From Paenibacillus sp. FSL K6-1096 (GTDB taxonomy: Bacteria; Bacillota; Bacilli; Paenibacillales; Paenibacillaceae): a DNA stretch of 64,000 bases. Shown piece after piece: positions 51,757 to 59,252 of this stretch. Numbering within the stretch: position 1 is the first letter of the stretch; each line of letters begins with the position of its first letter. The position numbers were made by a program, and so were the translations under genes. The stretch lies in contig NZ_CP150274.1 of the NCBI RefSeq assembly GCF_037977055.1, positions 5,270,001-5,334,000 on the forward strand, in the 5' to 3' direction. The notes under the pieces are model-generated. The model was not told where the DNA came from, did not search any database, and was given only the letters and a program-made list of their open reading frames with translations.

Positions 51757-51757
51757 G
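51720..51757 (+). repeat. 38-bp direct repeat, right copy
   Basis: Identical to 42049-42086 at the sigK 3' end. After it the sequences diverge (GTAAG here, ATTAT at sigK). Confidence 0.85.
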
Positions 51758-51927
51758 GTAAGAAAATTGCCTGTAGGAATGAGACATTAGATGTCTTGGT
51801 CCTGCAGGTTGTTTGTGTTTTTTAAGATATTCAAAAATCACTGTGTTATCTGTGTGGATTGAAGCGGATATAAAATGCGCTGTACTGTGGTATACTCGAA
51901 CTATAAGTGCGAAATGAGGTATTTGTG

Positions 51928-52107
51928 ATGATGAACCTTACAAGAGACCTTGCTAAATTGATTCGGTTAACAGGTGACCGGGCGAAATTGGATGCTAAAG
52001 CAAACGGAAAATATATAGTATATAAGACAAATGAGGGGCAAATTGTTAGAGAATATAGTACGGGTGAAATTGAGAAAATGAATGAACAGGATTTCATCCA
52101 TGAATGA
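51928..52107 (+). CDS. Small protein upstream of a zeta-toxin-like remnant, putative antitoxin
   Basis: A 59-residue protein (MMNLTRDLAKLIRLTGDRAK onward) with a C-terminal VREYSTGEIEKMNEQDF segment. ATG 51928 has GAGGT seven bases upstream; the longer GTG start at 51907 does not. It overlaps the start of a zeta-toxin-like P-loop gene by eight bases, the usual coupling of antitoxin and toxin. Small proteins of this type commonly precede zeta-like kinases in Firmicutes. A TATACT -10-like element lies near 51890. Confidence 0.55.
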   Translation: MMNLTRDLAKLIRLTGDRAKLDAKANGKYIVYKTNEGQIVREYSTGEIEKMNEQDFIHE

Positions 52108-52245
52108 GACAAAGGTAACGATGTTTGTGTTTGCAGGTAATAATGGAAGTGGCAAGAGCATAATCCGCAACTTGATTGTTGACAGGCTTGGGGTAGTGTG
52201 AATATTGATCCAGATGCACTAGCCCGGAAGCTCGATAATAGTTGA
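52100..52245 (+). pseudogene. Truncated, frameshifted zeta-toxin/P-loop kinase gene
   Basis: ATG 52100 opens MNETKVTMFVFAGNNGSGKS, a P-loop kinase start typical of zeta toxins, and continues IIRNLIVDRLGVV to a TGA at 52199-52201. The next phase resumes at 52198 with VNIDPDALARKLDN, the expected continuation (substrate-loop NIDPD). So one frameshift is followed by truncation near 52245, where sigK copy 3 sequence begins. The conserved Walker Thr also reads Ile. The toxin is dead. Confidence 0.75.
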
Positions 52246-52259
52246 CATCCCATCGTGTC

Positions 52260-52405
52260 CACAACTTCAGGAAATTCGACAAGAGCGGCGAAGACAAGGA
52301 GGACCTATTCTCCATCGGCACCATCGGTCTGATCAAGGCCATTGAGAGCTATCGCCCTAACAAGGGAACGAAGCTGGCTACTTTTGCGGATCGGTGTATT
52401 GAGAA
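52260..52405 (+). pseudogene. Partial sigK copy 3, ending near the skin-junction codons
   Basis: Homology runs from CACAACTT/CAGGAAATTC through region 2 codons to GAGAATGAGATACTG at about 52405, where it stops abruptly. It shares the 21-base left-edge deletion and the preceding TGACATC-CAT-GTGTCCA sequence with copy 2, so the two have a common origin. It is more diverged from sigK than copy 2 (for example DKSGEDKEDLFSIGTI) and ends with an added VF and stop. Confidence 0.8.
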
Positions 52406-52475
52406 TGAGATACTGGTGTTTTAATAGTCTGTTTGGTACTTCAGTTGTAGTTGGGGTATCGTATGAGGTGTCAAA

Positions 52476-52868
52476 GTGCTAACTTTTTTTAATTCATTTT
52501 CTTACAATGGTGTACTAATATTCACTTTTGGATGTGGTACATGCTTGCTGGCCTTATCTTACTTTGCAAGCAGATTAAATAAAATGATGGGTTTTGCATT
52601 AATTTTATTTGGGATAGCAATGATGGGAATAGGCATTGTTACAATTTTGAAAAAGTACAATTATGTTGATCCATCAAGTATGATTACTGTAATACCAGCT
52701 TTTATAGCACTATTGAGTATCCCTTTACTATCACTATCCTCCTTAAAGTTGATCGAAAGAAAACCGGAACTGATGAAGATTTATAATCATGTAAAAGTTA
52801 GCTTGTTAATATTTACAGCTTTTTTGGTTATTTTTATAATTCTCATTATTTTTGCATTCACTAAATGA
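52476..52868 (+). CDS. Hypothetical small integral membrane protein
   Basis: A 130-residue protein with four hydrophobic segments (near 10-30, 37-56, 69-90 and 105-128) and no recognised domain. The GTG start follows GAGGTG six bases upstream. AT-rich like the island. It is followed by a terminator shared with the convergent SLH gene. Confidence 0.6.
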   Translation: MLTFFNSFSYNGVLIFTFGCGTCLLALSYFASRLNKMMGFALILFGIAMMGIGIVTILKKYNYVDPSSMITVIPAFIALLSIPLLSLSSLKLIERKPELMKIYNHVKVSLLIFTAFLVIFIILIIFAFTK

Positions 52869-52917
52869 ACTTTAACCACAAGCAGCAGTACAAATTAAGA
52901 ATTTTTTACAGCAAGTT

Positions 52918-52950
52918 AAAGGCCATCCCTTTCGGGATGGCCTTTCCTTT
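52918..52950. terminator. Bidirectional terminator
   Basis: AAAGGCCATCCC and GGGATGGCCTTT form a perfect 12-bp stem with a TTTC loop, between the convergent membrane-protein and SLH genes. Confidence 0.85.
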
Positions 52951-52966
52951 ACACTTTTAACTTCCC

Positions 52967-55900
52967 TTACTTCCCACCCTCCAACAACCTCGCTACCATA
53001 GTAGCGAACTCTGCCCGGGTAATGTCTTTAGCAGGCTTAAAGGTACCGTCTTCGTATCCGGTAATAATTTTATTGGATGCGAGTGCATCGATGGAGTTAT
53101 AATACCATGCCTCTTTGTTAACATCTTTGAATGATGCTGTTCCGGTTCCCGTCAGCTTGAAGGCTCTGGTGATTAGTGTTGCTAATTCACTGCGGCTAAT
53201 CTTAGCGTTTGGACGGAAGGTGCCGTCGCTGTAGCCGTTCATCAGGCCGGCACTGGCGGCTGCGCCGATGTATTTATTGGCCCAATGCGACCCAGATACA
53301 TCTGTGAAGCTGCTTGCTTGTCCGTCGAGTCCCATGTGTGTTGTAATCACCTTAATGGCTTCGGCACGGGTCAAGCCTGCATTCGGACGGAAGGTTCCAT
53401 CTTCATAACCTGTTAGTAATCCTTTGGAAATCAGCAGGTCAATGCTTGCTTTTGCCCAATGATTCAGTGTATCGGTAAAGCTGACCACTTCCGGCGTAGG
53501 TGTTGGTGTTGCTGCTGGTGTTGCTGTAGGAGCCGGTGTCGCTGTAGGTGTTGGTGTAGGCGTTGCTGTTACCGGTGGAGTTCCGGTACCTCCTCCAGGA
53601 CTTGGATTGCTAGGATTGCTTGGTTCATTATCTACTGGATCGGGATCAGTAGGGTTTGGAACATATTGAAGTGCTGGAGCGAAGGCGGTCAGCAGTCTGG
53701 CTTGACTTTGCTGCTCAAGCGCGTAGCCCATACCCAGAACCTTGGCATCGTCCCACGCTCTGCCCACAAGCTGCATGGAGACCGAATATCCGCTGTCGTT
53801 CGTTCCTACAGGAACCACTACCGTAGGGAGACCGACATTAGACGTTAATACGCCTGTGCCACGGTCCGAACTTAACTGAGAGGCTGCTGCGTCATTGTTG
53901 TATACGTCACTGATGAAGCCTGCATATACAACGGCATCTACGCCGTTCTCGTCCATCCAGCCTTTGATCACTTCTTTATAATCCGTTCTATACTTGATGT
54001 AATCCTGTACAGCCTGTTCCGTCATCCGCGTAGGTGCAGTATATGATCTCTGATTATAGATAAGCACCTTATCTGAAGCGAGTACACTTGCTCCATCTGC
54101 GTAAGGGAAGGCCTTATGAAGCTCAATGTAGCGTGCCCAGCCTTCCGTAGAACCGTTAATGCCCGACGGACGGGTAGGGGCTGATGGCATTTTTGACATC
54201 TCAACCATGGTTGCGCCTGCGGCCTGAAGCTCTGAGAACTTATTCATTACTGCTTGTCCGGTATCATCATCTGCGTAGCTGGAGACAAAGGATGATGGGA
54301 TGTATCCGATTTTCTTTCCTTTTAATGCGCCAGCATCCAGGGAATCCTTCCAGTTCTCCGGACGTTTATGATCTGCATCAGCAGTTACGGTGAAAATATC
54401 CTGCGGGTCCGTACCCGTTGTTGCATTCAGCATAATGGCCAGGTCTGTTACGGTTTTGGCAATGGGCCCCGCATAATCCTGTCCCCAAGTGAGCGGCAGT
54501 ACACCTGTCGTACTGGCCATGCCGTCTGTACCGCGGAAGCTCTTTAAGCTGGCGCCTGTCGTCGGGGCATAGAGAGATACCCCTGTTTGCGATCCCATAG
54601 CTGCCGCTGCAAAATCAGCTGCCACCGATACGGCCGACCCGCCGCTGGAGCCAAAAGAGGTTTTGGATGGATAGAGCGCATTCCATGTCTGCATCCAGCC
54701 GCTTTCACTGAAGCTTCCGCTGTTGGCGAATTCCGAAGTATTCACTTTACCAATAATGACCGCGCCGGCTTCCCGCAGCTTATTCACCTGGAAGGCATCC
54801 GATTCCGGCCGCCAGCCTTCAAGCGCTTTACTGCCGCCGGTTGTAGGCATGTCTTTGGTGTCATAGATGTCTTTGATCGCAATTGGAATTCCCAGCAGAT
54901 CGCCTGAAGCACCTTGCGCACGGGCATCGTCAGCTGCTTTGGCTTGCGCCAGCGCAGTTTCGGATACATGCAGGAAGGCATGGAAGCCAAGCTGCCCCAA
55001 ATCGTAAGCCTTGATCCGATCCAGATACGCTTGCGTAATTTGGACAGAAGTCGTTTTACCGCTAATCATATCCTGCTGCATCTCGGCAATGGATTTGTTC
55101 ACAACATCGTAGGGGGAGGAGGTAACGAAGCTTTGCGCTGCAGGAGCCTCTGGAACGAACAGGGTATCTCCAGCATTAAGCCCCTCTATACCTGAGGTAT
55201 CCCAGTTGCTGATGGAGCGGATCTGGGCAGGGGTTAAGCCGGACACATCCAGCTGCTGATTCAGCCCGTTAAGCGTGGTTACCAGATTGTTCAGTCCAGC
55301 TTCACCGGCTTCTCCAACTTGCACAAAATGTACCAGGGATTTCGACTGGCCCGGCTCCAGATTTAAGGTATTAATAAAGCCGTAGAAATTCGCCTCATTA
55401 CCGGACTTAGCCAGAGGTGTGGTGAATGGATTCTGCTGCTGATTCCCGAGAGCGGTTAATCCATTATTAAAAGGATGTGGAGACCCGACTGCAACACCTA
55501 GAGGTTTATTGTTTCTGGCACTGCTATCGACAACAATCCATGAATCGTCTGTCGTTACGTCCAGATCATTAGTGTAGGTGGCCTTGACCACCGAAGCGTT
55601 AGCTGATGTGCCATATCCTAAGGAGCCGCCGAAGGAGACATCGACCTGTACAGCCATATCATTCTTATTGGTAAAAGTATCAAAGAATCTAGTTCTATTA
55701 TTGATAGTATCTACATACACATCACGGGTGACGGTTACATTTCCCAGATTAACAGATTGAGAGGAAGTGAATCGGTTAACGCCATCGTATTTGAGGTCAA
55801 AGCCGCGCATCATTTGTCCATTCATTAGGGAGGCGGAAGGCGAGGATACCTTAACAAAAATATTACCGAAGCCTTGTACTTGTGTAGCGCCGACGGTACG

Positions 55901-56089
55901 CAAGCTTCCTGTGTCTAAGCTGGGAGCAAAAGCATCGTGAATCTCCCAGACGGTGCCACTGGATGAAGTGACCCGGGTTAAAGCATCAGCGGTTTGAAAC
56001 GGAATGACTCCTGAAGCAATGACAGATAATGCAATGGAAGTAGCTATAACTTGCCTCTTCGTTCTACGCAAACGTTTCAACTTACTCAT
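52967..56089 (-). CDS. Secreted S-layer-anchored amidase (amidase signature plus three SLH domains)
   Basis: A 1040-residue exported protein. A basic N-terminus and hydrophobic stretch (VIATSIALSVIASGVIPFQ) form the signal peptide. Residues about 40-310 are a beta-rich domain that I do not recognise. An amidase-signature domain spans about 330-820: Lys in PIAIKDIYD near 420, GSSGGSAVS near 500 and TGVSLYAPTTGAS near 520, where the nucleophile region differs from the usual TGGS-(I/V)-R-P. A Thr/Pro linker (PTPTPTATPAP) follows, then three SLH modules (GYEDGTFRPNAGLTRAEA and relatives) to the end. SLH domains hold it to cell-wall polymer. ATG 56089 follows AAAGGGAG; an upstream in-frame ATG gives an unlikely extension. 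Confidence 0.87.
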   Translation of the reverse strand: MSKLKRLRRTKRQVIATSIALSVIASGVIPFQTADALTRVTSSSGTVWEIHDAFAPSLDTGSLRTVGATQVQGFGNIFVKVSSPSASLMNGQMMRGFDLKYDGVNRFTSSQSVNLGNVTVTRDVYVDTINNRTRFFDTFTNKNDMAVQVDVSFGGSLGYGTSANASVVKATYTNDLDVTTDDSWIVVDSSARNNKPLGVAVGSPHPFNNGLTALGNQQQNPFTTPLAKSGNEANFYGFINTLNLEPGQSKSLVHFVQVGEAGEAGLNNLVTTLNGLNQQLDVSGLTPAQIRSISNWDTSGIEGLNAGDTLFVPEAPAAQSFVTSSPYDVVNKSIAEMQQDMISGKTTSVQITQAYLDRIKAYDLGQLGFHAFLHVSETALAQAKAADDARAQGASGDLLGIPIAIKDIYDTKDMPTTGGSKALEGWRPESDAFQVNKLREAGAVIIGKVNTSEFANSGSFSESGWMQTWNALYPSKTSFGSSGGSAVSVAADFAAAAMGSQTGVSLYAPTTGASLKSFRGTDGMASTTGVLPLTWGQDYAGPIAKTVTDLAIMLNATTGTDPQDIFTVTADADHKRPENWKDSLDAGALKGKKIGYIPSSFVSSYADDDTGQAVMNKFSELQAAGATMVEMSKMPSAPTRPSGINGSTEGWARYIELHKAFPYADGASVLASDKVLIYNQRSYTAPTRMTEQAVQDYIKYRTDYKEVIKGWMDENGVDAVVYAGFISDVYNNDAAASQLSSDRGTGVLTSNVGLPTVVVPVGTNDSGYSVSMQLVGRAWDDAKVLGMGYALEQQSQARLLTAFAPALQYVPNPTDPDPVDNEPSNPSNPSPGGGTGTPPVTATPTPTPTATPAPTATPAATPTPTPEVVSFTDTLNHWAKASIDLLISKGLLTGYEDGTFRPNAGLTRAEAIKVITTHMGLDGQASSFTDVSGSHWANKYIGAAASAGLMNGYSDGTFRPNAKISRSELATLITRAFKLTGTGTASFKDVNKEAWYYNSIDALASNKIITGYEDGTFKPAKDITRAEFATMVARLLEGGK

Positions 56090-56401
56090 GTAGGCAATCT
56101 CCCTTTCCTCTATGTATATTATTAATTGTGTTAAGAAATATAACATTGTATATTAATTCAGTCAATGAATAATATGAAATTGAACTATTTTTAGAGATTT
56201 TAACAAAGAGAAGTACTGAAATTAGTATATTATATGATAAATACAGTAGAGATACGGCATATTATCTTACATATAGAGTTGTGGAATCGTTGGATATATC
56301 AGGAAACTATAAAATCTGCACTGTGATATACTCAGGAAATGAATATAAATAGTTAAATACTGCAGGTCTGTAATGAATTAAGGAAGCGGGGATAAAGAAG
56401 C

Positions 56402-57112
56402 ATGATCTACAGCAAATACGCAGGAAGAGGCACGCCCAGTGTTGTCTTTGTAGCAGGCTTAGGTGACGGCAGTGATACTTGGAATGGCGTGCAGGAGAGA
56501 ATTAGTCAAGAGACTTCAACGTTCACATATGACAGGCCAGGAACAGGGAGAAGTCAGGCTGTGCCTGGGCCGCGCAGCTGTGCCGACTTGGTGGAGGAAT
56601 TATCCGGATTATTGCAGAAACTGAACATATTACCGCCCTATATTTTAGTGGGACACTCGTTTGGAGGTCTGGTCGCAAGATTATTTGCAGCCAGATATCC
56701 TGAGCTTGTCTTGGGTATGGTTCTTATTGATGCTGCCGTTGAATATAAGGAGCTTGCCTATGAGCGGGTATTGCATGACAAGCTCGTTGTCCATAACCGG
56801 GAGTATTACTTAAACCCTTTGATGAACAAGGAGAGCATCGACAAGCCGCGAAGTTATATGCAAGTGGCAGAATTAACGCAGATAAGCGATTTGAATATTT
56901 CTATCATTATGCGAGGCTTGCCGGACACTTACAATGAAGAATGGCCGAATGAAGCCATCCTGAGAATCGACCAGGAGATGCAAGCGGAGGTTCAGAAATT
57001 ATATCCTTCGAGCCAGTGCCGGATAGCGGCTGGTAGCAGGCATTATATTCATCAGGATGAACCGGAGATTGTAATTGAAGAGATTATGGCTATGATCAAA
57101 GGAAGAGCGTGA
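56402..57112 (+). CDS. Alpha/beta hydrolase
   Basis: A 236-residue alpha/beta-hydrolase. The nucleophile elbow is GHSFGG near residue 82, the oxyanion region VAGLGDGSDTW near 17 and the terminal histidine in GSRHYIHQDEPE near 218. The short lid suggests small ester or lactone substrates. Divergent from the SLH gene, with a 310-base AT-rich spacer (56090-56401) in which I see no gene. Confidence 0.82.
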   Translation: MIYSKYAGRGTPSVVFVAGLGDGSDTWNGVQERISQETSTFTYDRPGTGRSQAVPGPRSCADLVEELSGLLQKLNILPPYILVGHSFGGLVARLFAARYPELVLGMVLIDAAVEYKELAYERVLHDKLVVHNREYYLNPLMNKESIDKPRSYMQVAELTQISDLNISIIMRGLPDTYNEEWPNEAILRIDQEMQAEVQKLYPSSQCRIAAGSRHYIHQDEPEIVIEEIMAMIKGRA

Positions 57113-57152
57113 AGGCGAGACACGGAGACCTTAGCGGAATAACGCACAAAAA

Positions 57153-57190
57153 AACAGGCACCATCCTCCTTCAAGGATGATACCCGTTTG
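57153..57190 (-). terminator. Terminator of the mannoside operon
   Basis: On the minus strand ACGGGTATCATCCTT and AGGATGGTGCCTGT form a stem ending in TTTTTTT. It lies directly after the GH130 stop codon. Confidence 0.75.
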
Positions 57191-57192
57191 TC

Positions 57193-58203
57193 TTACTGCC
57201 CCAAACAAAGCCTGATCAAATCATCCACATGGGCGGTGGCCAAACATTCCACGGTGTCGGCCGCACCGTAATAGATTTTGACTTCGCCGTCGTCCTCCAG
57301 GATCATGCCGCCGGGGAAGATGACGTCATTGCGGAAGCCTCCGTCGATTTCGTAGGGGGCTTCAGGGGCGAGCAGCGGAGAGGCGCTCATCCCGAGGATT
57401 TTCTTCGGATTGTCCAGGTCAAGCAGCATAATGCCTGCTGTATACCGCTTCTTCCAGGATGGCTCCCAGCCGTTCTTGCCTCTGGCGGGATCAAGGTCCA
57501 CCGCATGGAAGGTGGTGAGCCAGCCCTTGTCTGTCTTCACCGGCGGTGCTGCCGGGCCGATCTTGTCATTGGCGAACGGGACCTGCTCCACGGCCAGCAA
57601 CAGATCGGAACGTCCCCAATAGATGAGATCCGGCGACTCTGCGATCCATGTGTCGAACCGGTCCTTGCCTCCGCGGCTGTATACGGTGAACGGCCGTTCC
57701 AGCCGCACATAGTTGCCGTTGATCTTCTCCGGGAACAGCACCATATTCCGCAGGTCCGGCGTAGACAGGCTTAAGATTTCAAAGGATTCGAAGTCATCTG
57801 TGACTGCGATCCCGCCCCGGATGCCATGCCGTGTATCTACAGCGAAGCACATGTAGCAACGACCATCGATCACCGTCAGCCGCGGATCATATCCGCGCAC
57901 AACCTCTTCGCCCTGCAGCTTGAACACCGGCTTCGGCCCGGCCGTCCAGTGAATCCCGTCTTCACTGAATGCTATACCGAGATCCGTTGTATGAGACGGC
58001 TCCAGGGTCTGCTGCTCAAGCGAGCCGTAGTCATTGCGGAATACCATCACGTACCGGCCGCCGAACTTCACCACTCCCGCGTTAAACACAAGTGCGGTGG
58101 GATAAGGCACCCGCGCTGCATCCAGCACAGGGTTGGCCGGATGACGGCGGATGAGGGGAGTGGATGCCAGAGCTCCTATAACGGGTGTATGGTTATAACT
58201 CAT
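57193..58203 (-). CDS. GH130 family glycoside phosphorylase
   Basis: A 336-residue five-bladed beta-propeller of glycoside hydrolase family 130. Diagnostic segments are FNAGVVKFGGRYVMVFRNDYG near residue 40 (given as FNAGVVKFGGRY), GYDPRLT near 109 (with the catalytic Asp), LERPFTVYSRGG near 163 and the C-terminal IYYGAADTVECLA. Family members phosphorolyse beta-mannosides (1,4- or 1,2-linked). With the DUF1861/GT108 gene and a sugar importer it forms a mannoside-use operon. AAGGAGGAT precedes the ATG. Confidence 0.88.
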   Translation of the reverse strand: MSYNHTPVIGALASTPLIRRHPANPVLDAARVPYPTALVFNAGVVKFGGRYVMVFRNDYGSLEQQTLEPSHTTDLGIAFSEDGIHWTAGPKPVFKLQGEEVVRGYDPRLTVIDGRCYMCFAVDTRHGIRGGIAVTDDFESFEILSLSTPDLRNMVLFPEKINGNYVRLERPFTVYSRGGKDRFDTWIAESPDLIYWGRSDLLLAVEQVPFANDKIGPAAPPVKTDKGWLTTFHAVDLDPARGKNGWEPSWKKRYTAGIMLLDLDNPKKILGMSASPLLAPEAPYEIDGGFRNDVIFPGGMILEDDGEVKIYYGAADTVECLATAHVDDLIRLCLGQ

Positions 58204-58268
58204 CGTGGAATATCCTCCTTGAATGTTGAACTACTTTTTCTTTAACTTGAATTTTTAGTTCAATCTAT

Positions 58269-59219
58269 TTAGACAATACTTCCGTAGGATGCGAACGGAT
58301 AGTCAACCGTAATCCGTCCGGCCTGGCAGTCGCCAACCCCGCTGTACAGATCGGCCTTGCCGTCTTCGCGCATCACGATCCCCGCAGAGAAGACGCAGTC
58401 CGTCAAATACGGAGCCTTGGCCGGTCCGGGCGGGTAGCAGGAGCGGCTTCCGATGATATGCAGGTCATGGGATTCCCGGGTCACCGGATCGAAGATGAAG
58501 GCCATGTTCATATAGACCTTGATTTCCTGCCCGCTCTGCTCCTGATGGGAATAACAAATATGGCCGATAATTCCGATCTTGCCGCTGCTCAGAAGGTAGG
58601 CCTGATTGACGCCTCCCCATTCGCCTGCTCCGAAGATACCATGAATGTACGGGGCATTCTCAATGACATCAGCGGTCAAATCCTCCAGCTTGTCAATCAC
58701 CGTGAAGCCGATCATCGATTCGCTGCCGTATTGGCCCTTCACCTCATGGCCCCGCGGACGCGAGAAGACGCCAATTCTGCCGTCCGCCAGGGCAACAAGG
58801 CGGATATCCTTCATTTTGTTGGGACCGGTCGTGAAGTAGTATAAATCATGGAGATCCGTCCCCCGGTAAAAGTAACCGAAATACGTGCTGTATTTGCCTC
58901 TTTCATATTGTACATGCGTTCCGCCCAGTACGAGCTCATCACCTATTTCGCTGATATACGGGTCCTCCAGCGTGTAGATCATGCTGTTCTCCACCAGGGT
59001 CCACTCATCCTGGCCTGTCTCCTCGAACAGACGGACCCAGGAGCGGGCCCATTCCTCCCGGCGTTCTACCCGGCCGAACAAGTAGCGTTTGCCATCCCGT
59101 TCAAAAGGAATCGAAATATTATAGACATCGAATCCATCCACGTTTTTAAATACCAGGGTTGCGCTGTCATAGATGGTTTTGGTTGCTTCAAATTGTTGTT
59201 TTTGCTGATGCAGGCTCAC
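58269..59219 (-). CDS. DUF1861 / GT108-type beta-mannoside phosphorylase-like protein
   Basis: A 316-residue propeller-type protein of the DUF1861 group. Members characterised in Leishmania (family GT108) are beta-1,2-mannan glycosyltransferase-phosphorylases; that function is taken from memory of the family. Typical segments are GKRYLFGRVERREEW near residue 42, YTLEDPYISEIGDELVLGG near 82 and a C-terminal SGVGDCQAGRITVDYPF. The GTG start follows AAAGGAG. The gene is 65 bases upstream of the GH130 gene in the same operon, so both likely act on an imported beta-mannoside. Confidence 0.75.
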   Translation of the reverse strand: MSLHQQKQQFEATKTIYDSATLVFKNVDGFDVYNISIPFERDGKRYLFGRVERREEWARSWVRLFEETGQDEWTLVENSMIYTLEDPYISEIGDELVLGGTHVQYERGKYSTYFGYFYRGTDLHDLYYFTTGPNKMKDIRLVALADGRIGVFSRPRGHEVKGQYGSESMIGFTVIDKLEDLTADVIENAPYIHGIFGAGEWGGVNQAYLLSSGKIGIIGHICYSHQEQSGQEIKVYMNMAFIFDPVTRESHDLHIIGSRSCYPPGPAKAPYLTDCVFSAGIVMREDGKADLYSGVGDCQAGRITVDYPFASYGSIV

Positions 59220-59252
59220 GATTTCTCCGCTCCTTTGGTGTAACAGCTCATT

